Part shown: positions 1 through 5,810 of the stretch, piece by piece | Layout: each line of letters begins with the position of its first letter | Position numbering within the stretch: the stretch's first letter is position 1 | From: Deltaproteobacteria bacterium | Lineage (GTDB): Bacteria > Desulfobacterota > Desulfobacteria > Desulfobacterales > Desulfatibacillaceae | DNA: 5,810 nt | Assembly (NCBI GenBank): GCA_021815525.1 | Contig: JAKAGN010000200.1 | Location: forward strand, 1-5,810 | Reading direction: 5' to 3' | Notes under the pieces: generated by a model | Databases searched by the model: none | What the model saw: only the letters and a program-made list of their open reading frames with translations | Told to the model about the DNA's origin: nothing | Position numbers and translations under genes: made by a program

Positions 1-755
1 TCGGACTCGCGGAGCACGGCCACGGCCTCCCATATGGCCTCGGCCAGGGCGCGGTTCCTGCTGTAGAACTGGTGCGAGAACATGAGGTAGAAGGGCTGGG
101 TGGTGAAGGGCTTGTCCAGGCGGATGATGGAGGGGAAGTCCTTGCTCCGGGCTTTCTTGAGGTGGTCGCCGGCCGACTCGGGGGCCACGAAGGCGTTGAT
201 CCGGCCGTAGGCGAGCTTCCGGAAGCCGGTTTCGATGCCCGGGCTTTCCTCCACCGCGATTCCCAGGCGCCGGATGTCTCCCGCCACGGAGTAGCCCATC
301 GGCACGCCGATCCGGAGGTTTTTCGGGGTGAAGTAGCCGCCGTCCCAGCTCACGCCGGAGCCCTTGACCACGTACACGGCGAAGCTCACCATGTTCATGC
401 GCCGTTCGGGGTCCGGCGCCCCGGCCTTCATGGGAAATACGCCTATCATTCTTTCCTCGGGCGCGTAGCCCGTGTCGAAGATTCCGTCCACCTTGCCGTA
501 TCGCAGCTCGTTCTTGCAGCGGTTCCAGGGCAGGCGGATGAAGCTTATGCGTATTCCAAGGTCTTTTCCAACCAGGTTTAGAAGCTCGATGGACAGCCCC
601 GGGTTCCGGGGCGCGATGTCGCCGCCCTCGCCCATGACGGCGGGGTAGTTTTCGCGGTCCTCGCAGGCCAGGGTCAGGGTGGCAGGGGCGGCCTCGGCCC
701 GACCGAAAAGGGCCGCGGAAAGCGCCAGGACCATGAGGATGCGCCGTGTTTTCAT
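1..755 (-). CDS. Periplasmic substrate-binding protein, SBP_bac_3-like (C-terminus cut by window edge)
   Basis: This is an exported solute-binding protein of the family 3 type (amino-acid ABC transporter / PF00497-like); 251 complete codons are visible. The ATG is at 755-753 on the minus strand. It is preceded by GGAGAA with 8 nt between GGAG and the ATG, which supports this start. Residues 1-22 form a signal peptide: MKTRR, then a hydrophobic core, then an AEA cleavage motif before residue 23. Family-type motifs are LPWNRC (75-80) followed by KVDGIF (88-93), and RIGVPMGYSV (148-157), which looks like the start of the second lobe. A stretch around 182-195 (AYGRINAFVAPESA) resembles the usual 'G.vDa.v.' region. 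The last visible residues look like the C-terminal helix, so probably only a short tail is missing. No permease or ATPase gene is visible, so it could be an orphan binding protein used for sensing rather than uptake. Ligand unknown. The family is clear; the role is inferred. Confidence 0.85.
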   Translation of the reverse strand, partial: MKTRRILMVLALSAALFGRAEAAPATLTLACEDRENYPAVMGEGGDIAPRNPGLSIELLNLVGKDLGIRISFIRLPWNRCKNELRYGKVDGIFDTGYAPEERMIGVFPMKAGAPDPERRMNMVSFAVYVVKGSGVSWDGGYFTPKNLRIGVPMGYSVAGDIRRLGIAVEESPGIETGFRKLAYGRINAFVAPESAGDHLKKARSKDFPSIIRLDKPFTTQPFYLMFSHQFYSRNRALAEAIWEAVAVLRES

Positions 756-761
756 GGGAGA

Positions 762-767
762 TTCTCC
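762..767 (-). promoter_or_regulatory. Ribosome binding site of the substrate-binding protein gene
   Basis: On the minus strand GGAGAA lies upstream of the ATG at 755-753, with 8 nt between GGAG and the start codon. It fixes this start over the internal ATG at codon 8, which would remove the charged n-region of the signal peptide. Confidence 0.7.
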
Positions 768-827
768 GGAAGCGGCCGGCCGCCGCGGATTTTATTGTGT
801 TTGGCCCGGAAAACGGCAAGGACCGAT

Positions 828-855
828 TTGCATTTTGAGCCCGACCTATTATAAC
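828..855 (+). promoter_or_regulatory. Candidate sigma70-type promoter for the histidine kinase gene
   Basis: On the plus strand TTGCAT (828-833, three of six matches) is followed after 16 bp by TATAAC (850-855, five of six matches). Transcription would start near 862 and leave an unusually long leader of about 176 nt before the ATG at 1038. The -10 shares bases 850-853 with the TATAAT of the opposite strand, so only one of the two promoters is likely to be occupied at a time, and one of them may simply be the mirror of the other. A promoter nearer to 1038 cannot be excluded. Confidence 0.3.
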
Positions 856-876
856 ATGATGCGCAGTCCAATTCAC
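848..876 (-). promoter_or_regulatory. Candidate sigma70-type promoter for the substrate-binding protein gene
   Basis: Read on the minus strand, a perfect TATAAT lies at 853-848. A hexamer 17 bp upstream (GTGAAT, 876-871) matches only three of six -35 positions. The expected start of transcription is near 841, giving a leader of about 86 nt before the ATG at 755. The -10 is strong and stands out in GC-rich DNA; the -35 is weak, so an activator may be needed. This is sequence inspection only. Confidence 0.45.
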
Positions 877-884
877 GGTGTACT

Positions 885-911
885 TTAGCTTTCGGCCCCG
901 CGTTCTTAGCT
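885..911. repeat. Short direct repeat TTAGCT, 21 bp apart
   Basis: TTAGCT occurs at 885-890 and again at 906-911, starting 21 bp apart, which is close to two helical turns. This spacing would suit two copies of a DNA-binding protein on the same face, but a six-base repeat can easily arise by chance. It lies in the leader downstream of the candidate plus-strand promoter and upstream of the -35 side of the minus-strand promoter. Confidence 0.15.
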
Positions 912-965
912 GGTGTTTCTGGAGCGGTTTCGGCGTATTGGTGCCGGCGGGGGCGATAGGCGTTT

Positions 966-976
966 ATCATTATGAT
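966..976. promoter_or_regulatory. Small perfect palindrome, possible operator
   Basis: ATCAT-T-ATGAT is a perfect 5+1+5 bp inverted repeat in an AT-rich island about 60 bp before the histidine kinase start. The arms do not extend further. It could be a regulator half-site pair, or it could be part of an AT-rich promoter region (it contains TATCAT and TATGAT, neither with a good -35 at normal spacing). No regulator can be assigned. Confidence 0.25.
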
Positions 977-1037
977 TTTAGGATGTTGTCGGCAGGTGCC
1001 AAAAATAGGCCCATCACGCCCGTCCGGTTGACGACGC

Positions 1038-3047
1038 ATGGACAAGAGCAGCCAAGAATTCCAGGAGTCCAGGCGTCCGCCCGAGAAGAAGGCGGCCCGC
1101 TCCATAACCAGGGACCTCACCATAGGCCTCGTCCTGGTGGTGGTGGCGGTGTCCGTTGCGGCCATGGTGTTCAACTACGTTTTCCTGCTCCACCGCTCCG
1201 ACAAGGAGCTTGAAAAGGAGGCGGGCGATTATCTTTACTACCTTGCAAAGAGCCTGGAGCTTCCCCTTTGGAACCTGGACGAGACGGCGGTGGGCAAGAT
1301 CGCCGACGCCTACGCCTCCAACGATCTCATAGCGCGGCTTAGGGTGGTGGAGGAGACCGGGCGGGTGCTTTACTCCCGGGACGAGCCCGAGGACGAGGAC
1401 CTCCTGGTGGAGAGCCGGAGCATAATCCGGGAGGGGCGCGCCATAGGTTTCGTGGAGGTGGGGCTCACGCGGCGGCCCTCCAGGGAGCAGAACCGGAGGG
1501 TCTTGCTTTCGAGCCTGGGCACTCTTTTAGTGATTGTCCTGGCCCTTGTGGGCATGAGCCGGCTGCTCTTGAAGTCCTACGTCAAGCGCCCCATAACCGC
1601 TCTTCTTTGGGGCATCGAGCGCATCGGCCGGGGCGATTACGATCACGCCCTGGGGGACACCGACAAGCGGGAGCTGCGCACCATAATGGAGCGCTTCCGC
1701 CACATGGTGGGGCAGGTGCGGGACCGGGAGGAGTCCCTTTCCGAGATCAACCGGAGGCTAGAGGAGGAGATAGAGCGGCACAGGAACGTGGAGAAGAAGT
1801 CCCTCGAAAACGAGCAGCGCGTGCACATGCTCCTCGAAACCGCCAACGAGGGCTTCTTCGAGCTGGACTCCTCGGCCCTGGTGCGGGACGTCAACCCGGA
1901 GATGTGCCACATATTCGGGAGAAGCAAGGAGGAGGTCCTGGGAAAGAGCCTCTTCGACTTCGTGGACGGCGAAAACGCCAACCTCCTGTTGAAGGAGATG
2001 GAATGGATCAACCAGGGCGAGAAAAGCTCCTTCGAGGTGGCCTTCCGGCGGCCGGACAACTCTGAGGTGGACTGCCTGGTGAAAAGCGCGCCCTTGTTCG
2101 ATATCCGGGGAGTGGCCGGCTCCTTCGCCATGGTGTCGGACATAACCGAGCGCAAGCTGGCCGAGGAAAAAATAAGGCGCCTGAACGCCCAGCTGGAGCA
2201 CCGGGTCGTGGAGCGCACCCGCCAGCTCCAGCAGGCCAACTCGGCGCTCCAGGAATCCCTGGGAACCCTGCGGCGCGCGCAGGTTCAACTGGTGCAGTCG
2301 GAGAAGATGGCGGCGCTGGGCGATCTGGTGGCCGGGGTGGCCCACGAGATCAACACGCCCGTGGGCATCGGCGTGACGGCGGCCTCCTTCCTGGAGGAGC
2401 GCACGGCGGATCTGGCCCGGAAGTTCCGCGAGAAGAGCGTGCGCGAGTCGGACCTCGAAAAGTACCTGGCCACGGCCGGCGAGGCCACCACCACCATCCT
2501 CACCAACCTGAAGCGCGCCTCGGGCCTCATCAAGAGCTTCAAGCAGGTGGCGGTCGACCAGTCCACCGAGGAGCGCCGGCGCTTTTTCCTCAGGAAGTAC
2601 ATAGACGAGATACTGCTGTCGCTTCGGCCCAAGTACAAGCGGACGGGCCACACCATTTCCGTCAACTGTCCCGAGGACCTGGAGATCGACTCATACCCCG
2701 GGGCCCTCTCGCAGATCGTTACGAACCTTGTGATGAACAGCCTGATCCACGGCTTCGAGGGGATAGAGAAGGGGCAGATAAGGCTCGATGTCTCGGTTTA
2801 CCGGGACAACCTCATGATCCGTTACATGGACAGCGGAAAGGGCATGGACCGCGAGACCCTCAAAAACCTCTTCGTGCCCTTTTTCACCACCAAGCGGGCC
2901 CAGGGCGGGACCGGCCTAGGGATGCACATAGTCTACAACCTGGTGACCCAGAAACTGGGGGGAAAAATCGCCGCCGCCAGCACGCCCGGCAACGGAACGG
3001 TTTTTTCCATTCTGATCCCTATGCAGCAAGGGGGAGGCGCATCATGA
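1038..3047 (+). CDS. Membrane sensor histidine kinase (HAMP-PAS-HisKA-HATPase)
   Basis: This 669-residue inner-membrane sensor kinase autophosphorylates on histidine and passes the phosphate to a response regulator, almost certainly the next gene. Domain order: basic N-terminus; TM1 about 29-51; extracytoplasmic sensor region about 52-154 (contains PLWNLD, 76-81; fold not identified); TM2 about 155-178; HAMP about 179-229; coiled coil about 230-262; PAS about 263-373, ending in the typical DITERK; a second coiled coil about 374-420; HisKA with the H-box GVAHEINTP, acceptor H436. The ATPase domain has the N-box (N563, N567), the G1 box DSGKGM (598-603), the F-box FVPFFTTK (612-619) and the G2 box GGTGLGMHIV (623-632). 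All motifs needed for kinase activity are intact, and there is no attached receiver domain. The ATG at 1038 is the first start after an in-frame TGA at 1029 and is needed to keep TM1, although no good Shine-Dalgarno precedes it. The gene ends in an ATGA overlap with the HD-GYP gene. The signal is unknown. Confidence 0.95.
   Translation: MDKSSQEFQESRRPPEKKAARSITRDLTIGLVLVVVAVSVAAMVFNYVFLLHRSDKELEKEAGDYLYYLAKSLELPLWNLDETAVGKIADAYASNDLIARLRVVEETGRVLYSRDEPEDEDLLVESRSIIREGRAIGFVEVGLTRRPSREQNRRVLLSSLGTLLVIVLALVGMSRLLLKSYVKRPITALLWGIERIGRGDYDHALGDTDKRELRTIMERFRHMVGQVRDREESLSEINRRLEEEIERHRNVEKKSLENEQRVHMLLETANEGFFELDSSALVRDVNPEMCHIFGRSKEEVLGKSLFDFVDGENANLLLKEMEWINQGEKSSFEVAFRRPDNSEVDCLVKSAPLFDIRGVAGSFAMVSDITERKLAEEKIRRLNAQLEHRVVERTRQLQQANSALQESLGTLRRAQVQLVQSEKMAALGDLVAGVAHEINTPVGIGVTAASFLEERTADLARKFREKSVRESDLEKYLATAGEATTTILTNLKRASGLIKSFKQVAVDQSTEERRRFFLRKYIDEILLSLRPKYKRTGHTISVNCPEDLEIDSYPGALSQIVTNLVMNSLIHGFEGIEKGQIRLDVSVYRDNLMIRYMDSGKGMDRETLKNLFVPFFTTKRAQGGTGLGMHIVYNLVTQKLGGKIAAASTPGNGTVFSILIPMQQGGGAS
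3031..3037 (+). promoter_or_regulatory. Ribosome binding site of the HD-GYP regulator gene
   Basis: GGGGAGG sits inside the last codons of the histidine kinase, 6 nt before the ATG at 3044. It supports the ATG that overlaps the kinase stop codon rather than the in-frame ATG seven codons later, and indicates translation both by coupling and by direct initiation. Confidence 0.75.
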
Positions 3048-4657
3048 CGCTCTCGGAAAAACCCATGCCCGAAGACGACAGGCTCCTTTTCGCGGACGAA
3101 GCGGCCGCCGAGGAGCCGGGAGCCCGGCCCGCGCACGTCTGGAAGATCATAATCGCCGACGACGAGCCGGACGTTCACAACATCACCCGCATGGTGCTGG
3201 CGGACTACAGCTTCGAGGGGGCGCCCCTGGAGTTCCTCTCCGCCTTCAGCGGGCGCGAGGCCAGGAAGCTCCTCCTGGCCCATCCCGACACCGCCATCAT
3301 CCTCCTTGACGTGGTGATGGAGACGGACGACTCGGGCCTCGCGCTGGCCCGCGAGATCCGCACGGGGCTCAAGAACGAGTTCGTGCGCATCGTGCTGCGC
3401 ACCGGCCAGCCCGGCAAGGCCCCGGAGCGGGAGGTCATAGCCCTCTACGACATCAACGATTACAAGGAAAAGACGGAGCTTACCGCCCAGAAGCTCTTCA
3501 CCACGGTGACGGCGGCTCTCAGGGCCTACCGGGACCTGCGCATCATCGAGAAGAACCGCAGGGGCCTGGAGCAGATCATCGCCTCCTCGGCCTGCCTGTT
3601 CGAGGCCCAGTCGCTCCGGAACTTCGCCAAGGGCGCGCTCACCCAGCTGCTTTCCATCCTCCACATGGACGAAAGCTCGGTGTACGTGGAGTCCTCGGGC
3701 TTCACCGCCAGCCAGCACCGGGGCGCGTTCCGCATAATCGCCGCCACCGGGAACTTCGAGAACGCGGTGGACAAGGACATCGAGGGGGCTCTGCCGCAGG
3801 ATGTCCTGGCGCACCTCTCGCAGGCGCTCTCGGAGCAGAAGAGCCTCTACATCGACGACGCCTACGTGGGCTACTTCCCCACCTCCTCGGGGGCGCGGAA
3901 CCTTCTTTACGTAAGGGGCTGCCGGCACCTCACGGACCTCGACCGCGATCTCATCCGCATCTTTTCCACCAACGTGGGGATAGCCTTCGAGAACATCTAC
4001 CTTCACCGGGAGCTGGTGGACACCCAGAAGGAGATGATAATGACCTTAGGCGAGGTGCTGGAGAACCGCTCCCGGGAGGCGGGTAACCACGTGCGGCGGG
4101 TGGCGGAGGCCTCCTACGCGCTGGCGCAGAAGGCGGGGCTTTCCAGGAAGGAGGCCTCGCTCCTGCGGATGGCATCCCCCATGCACGACCTGGGGAAGGT
4201 GGGGGTGGCGGATTCCATACTCCTGAAGCCCGGTAACCTTTCCAAGGAGGAGTTCGAGATCATCAAGGCCCACACCAGGATCGGGCACGAGATCCTCTCC
4301 AAGTCCAACCGGGAGATCAGCCGGGCCGCGGCCATAGTGGCCCTACAGCACCACGAGCACTGGGACGGGCGGGGCTACCCCCAGGGGCTCGCGGGCGAGG
4401 ACATCCACATCTTCGGGCGCATCACGGCGCTGGCGGACGTGTTCGACGCCTTGACCCACAGCCGCATCTACAAGAAGGCCTGGGAGCTTCCGAAGGTCAT
4501 AGACCGCATCCGGGAGGAGCGGGGCAAGTACTTCGATCCGAAGCTGGTGGACGTTTTCCTGGAAAACCTGGACGATTTTCTCGCCATCAACCGTGAGTAC
4601 CCGGACCAGCCGTTGGAGACGCCGGACCTGCCCCTGGAGTGGTGCGAGGAGGCCTGA
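3044..4657 (+). CDS. Response regulator with REC, DUF3369 and HD-GYP cyclic-di-GMP phosphodiesterase domains
   Basis: This 537-residue cytoplasmic regulator is predicted to hydrolyse cyclic-di-GMP under control of phosphorylation. After a poorly conserved 30-residue leader, the REC domain (about 33-160) has the acidic pair D39/D40, phospho-acceptor D89 (in LLDVVME), T120 and K141. A DUF3369-like region (about 170-320), usual between REC and HD-GYP in this architecture, probably acts as a further sensor or dimer module. The HD-GYP domain (about 326-515) carries the signature HHEHWDGRGYP (436-446). By comparison with the family, the metal ligands would be E345, H349, H381, D382, H410, H436, H437 and D465. 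All are present, which fits an active enzyme of the trinuclear-iron type, though the metal cannot be read from sequence. Products would be pGpG or GMP. The start overlaps the stop of the histidine kinase (ATGA), so the two are translationally coupled partners. The family assignment is firm; the cellular output (motility, biofilm or other) is unknown. Confidence 0.95.
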   Translation: MTLSEKPMPEDDRLLFADEAAAEEPGARPAHVWKIIIADDEPDVHNITRMVLADYSFEGAPLEFLSAFSGREARKLLLAHPDTAIILLDVVMETDDSGLALAREIRTGLKNEFVRIVLRTGQPGKAPEREVIALYDINDYKEKTELTAQKLFTTVTAALRAYRDLRIIEKNRRGLEQIIASSACLFEAQSLRNFAKGALTQLLSILHMDESSVYVESSGFTASQHRGAFRIIAATGNFENAVDKDIEGALPQDVLAHLSQALSEQKSLYIDDAYVGYFPTSSGARNLLYVRGCRHLTDLDRDLIRIFSTNVGIAFENIYLHRELVDTQKEMIMTLGEVLENRSREAGNHVRRVAEASYALAQKAGLSRKEASLLRMASPMHDLGKVGVADSILLKPGNLSKEEFEIIKAHTRIGHEILSKSNREISRAAAIVALQHHEHWDGRGYPQGLAGEDIHIFGRITALADVFDALTHSRIYKKAWELPKVIDRIREERGKYFDPKLVDVFLENLDDFLAINREYPDQPLETPDLPLEWCEEA

Positions 4658-4762
4658 CGGGAAAGGGCCCGGCCAGCGCCATCGGAGCCGCAGGAGACGG
4701 GGAGCGCCTATCCGCCTGCTTCGACGGCATTTTCACATAGGCAATAGACGTGAAAGGTGAGC
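4658..4762 (+). other. 105-bp gap between the HD-GYP gene and the Ser/Thr kinase gene
   Basis: No convincing terminator is seen: the only hairpin near the stop codon is CGGG/CCCG (4658-4671), four base pairs with no T-tract. The first 70 bp are GC-rich, while the last 35 bp turn AT-richer (around 4729-4747) and could hold a weak promoter, but no hexamer pair is good enough to call. Read-through from the two-component operon is therefore possible, as is an independent transcript. Confidence 0.4.
4754..4760 (+). promoter_or_regulatory. Ribosome binding site of the Ser/Thr kinase gene
   Basis: AAGGTGA ends 2 nt before the ATG at 4763, with the AGG core at normal distance (5 nt). It supports the start that places the zinc-ribbon cysteines at the very N-terminus. 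Confidence 0.6.
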
Positions 4763-5810
4763 ATGAACGCCAAGGCTTGTCCCCATTGCGGCGCGGCGAA
4801 TCCCCCGGCCGCCAAGTTCTGCAGTGAGTGTGGCAAGGCATTTCCCGTGGAGGAGGCGCAAGACGAGCAACCGCTGCCTCTTCCCCCCGGAACCGAACTG
4901 GGCGAGGGCCTGCGCTACGTAATCGAAGAAACCCTGGGGCAGGGAGGCTTCGGCGTCACCTACCTGGCCCGGGACCTCAAGATGGGCAGGCGCGTGGCCA
5001 TCAAGGAGTTTTTCCCGCGGGACATAGCGACCCGCGAGATGAACTCCAGGAACCTGAAACCCCGGGGCACCGAGGCCAGCCGCATCTTCGCCCGGGGAAA
5101 GGCGGCTCTTCTCGATGAAGCCAGGAAGCTCGCCAGGATCAGCCATCCCAACATCGTTACGGTTCACGATTACTTCGAGCAGCACAACTCCGTCTACCTT
5201 GTCATGGAGCACCTTGGGGGGCGGACTCTCGAATGGAAAATATCCAACAAGCACGCGCTGTTATTTGTTGAGATTCAAAAGGGGCTCTTGGACGCCCTGG
5301 ATCTCATACACTCCCAGGGCATCGTCCACCGGGACATATCCCCCGACAACATCATCGTGTTGGACGACAGAAGGCCTGTCATCATCGATTTCGGCGCCTC
5401 GGTGAAGATTTCCGTGTCCCGGGAGACGAAGCTCGCCGAGGCGCGGGGCTCCGGAGGCCTTTCCAGCATTTACCGGGTGGTGAAGTCCGGCTACTCCCCC
5501 CTTGAGCAGTATAGCGCCGCGGCTCCCCATCCCAGCTCGGACGTTTACTCCCTGGCCGCAACATTCTATTTCGCGGCGACCGGCGAGCACCCGCCCTCCG
5601 CCGAGGACAGGTTTGTGGAGGATAGTCTCCGCCTCCCGGAAAACCTGATGCGGCCGGGGCTCCCTGGCCGCGGAATATTGGCGGGCATGGCGCTGCATCC
5701 CAAGGACCGGCCTCAAAGCATGGCGGATTTCCGGCGGCTCCTGTTCGAAGCGGCGCCTCCTCCCCCCCCTCCACCCCCGCCTCGCCCCGCTCCGGGGTCG
5801 CGTCCCTTTG
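4763..5810 (+). CDS. Ser/Thr protein kinase with N-terminal zinc ribbon (C-terminus cut by window edge)
   Basis: The 349 visible codons encode a bacterial eukaryotic-like (Hanks-type) protein kinase. Residues 1-25 form a zinc ribbon with two CxxC pairs (C6/C9 and C20/C23). The kinase domain spans about 51-328: glycine loop GQGGFG (59-64), VAIK with lysine K81, probable helix-C glutamate E119, catalytic loop HRDISPDN (189-196) with D191 and N196, DFG (209-211), SDVYSL (259-264) and the late arginine R316. ATP-binding and catalytic residues are intact. Two points differ from the usual PknB type: serine replaces the lysine of 'HRDxKPxN', and a 31-residue stretch after DFG leads to GYSPLEQY instead of the 'GT..Y..PE' motif. 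Both, as I recall, recur in a subset of bacterial kinases. After the kinase come nine prolines (332-340), probably a hinge to an unseen C-terminal part. The start has a close AAGGTGA. Substrate, membrane anchoring and any sensor domain cannot be judged here. Confidence 0.9.
   Translation, partial: MNAKACPHCGAANPPAAKFCSECGKAFPVEEAQDEQPLPLPPGTELGEGLRYVIEETLGQGGFGVTYLARDLKMGRRVAIKEFFPRDIATREMNSRNLKPRGTEASRIFARGKAALLDEARKLARISHPNIVTVHDYFEQHNSVYLVMEHLGGRTLEWKISNKHALLFVEIQKGLLDALDLIHSQGIVHRDISPDNIIVLDDRRPVIIDFGASVKISVSRETKLAEARGSGGLSSIYRVVKSGYSPLEQYSAAAPHPSSDVYSLAATFYFAATGEHPPSAEDRFVEDSLRLPENLMRPGLPGRGILAGMALHPKDRPQSMADFRRLLFEAAPPPPPPPPPRPAPGSRPF
5756..5782 (+). repeat. Polyproline-coding tract with a C8 homopolymer
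   Basis: Nine consecutive proline codons (residues 332-340 of the Ser/Thr kinase) directly follow the kinase domain. They include an uninterrupted run of eight C at 5762-5769. At the protein level this is a typical rigid linker and would need elongation factor P for smooth translation. At the DNA level the C-run is a possible slippage site. Confidence 0.7.

Noticed and set aside
72..581. Open frame of 169 codons on the plus strand over the binding-protein gene
   Set aside because: The minus strand here encodes a clear solute-binding protein with signal peptide and ribosome binding site; the plus-strand translation has no recognisable feature.
800..818. Possible sigma54 promoter (TTGGCCC ... 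GGCA)
   Set aside because: The GG and GC elements are 11 rather than 10 bases apart and the -12 side lacks TTGC, so it does not fit the strict spacing of this promoter class.
928..946. Inverted repeat CGGC ... GCCG in the divergent region
   Set aside because: A four-base stem with an eight-base loop is expected by chance in DNA this rich in G and C.
752..1174. Minus-strand open frame of 140 codons running through the divergent intergenic region
   Set aside because: It overlaps both the start of the histidine kinase and the promoter region, and its product has no recognisable domain. The binding-protein gene starts in another frame with a good ribosome binding site.
1758..2651. Open frame of 297 codons on the minus strand inside the histidine kinase gene
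   Set aside because: It is antisense to the PAS and HisKA coding region, shows no domain, and has the Leu/His/Gly/Val-rich composition of a shadow frame.
2933..4006. Long open frame of 357 codons on the minus strand across the end of the histidine kinase and the HD-GYP gene
   Set aside because: It lies opposite coding sequence with all domain motifs intact, its translation is low-complexity (rich in Gly, Val, Arg, Leu, Glu) with no recognisable domain, and long antisense frames are expected in GC-rich genes.
4658..4671. Hairpin CGGG/CCCG just after the HD-GYP stop codon as a terminator
   Set aside because: Only four base pairs with a six-base loop and no following T-tract.

Overview
The window is GC-rich, densely coded bacterial DNA, almost entirely devoted to sensing and signalling. 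The mix of genes suggests a delta-proteobacterial (Desulfobacterota-like) chromosome. They are a family 3 periplasmic binding protein of the 'PWxRC' type, a PAS histidine kinase paired with a REC-DUF3369-HD-GYP regulator, and a zinc-ribbon Ser/Thr kinase with an 'HRDISPDN' loop. This placement rests on gene content and style, not on a marker gene. I see no mobile element, tRNA, rRNA or CRISPR array.

Layout: (1) Positions 1-755, minus strand: an exported solute-binding protein whose C-terminal end is cut by the window edge. (2) Positions 756-1037: a 282-bp divergent intergenic region with two candidate promoters whose -10 boxes overlap on opposite strands, plus a small palindrome and a short direct repeat nearer the kinase. 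(3) Positions 1038-3047, plus strand: a membrane-bound hybrid-free sensor histidine kinase (TM - extracytoplasmic domain - TM - HAMP - PAS - HisKA - HATPase). (4) Positions 3044-4657, plus strand: a response regulator with a REC domain, a DUF3369 domain and an HD-GYP cyclic-di-GMP phosphodiesterase domain. It overlaps the kinase gene by ATGA. (5) Positions 4658-4762: a short gap without a convincing terminator. (6) Positions 4763-5810, plus strand: a Ser/Thr protein kinase with an N-terminal zinc ribbon, cut by the window edge just after a polyproline hinge.

How they work together: the histidine kinase (H436) and the regulator (D89) are almost certainly a cognate pair. An envelope signal would control phosphorylation of REC and so the breakdown of cyclic-di-GMP by an HD-GYP site that keeps all eight expected metal ligands. 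The binding protein on the other side of the shared promoter region may have a linked role in solute sensing or uptake, but that is inference. The Ser/Thr kinase may be co-transcribed or may start an independent unit; its substrates and the rest of its C-terminus lie outside the window. The families are all known. The less ordinary points are the overlapping divergent -10 boxes, the Ser/Thr kinase's variant catalytic and activation motifs, and a C8 homopolymer in its hinge.
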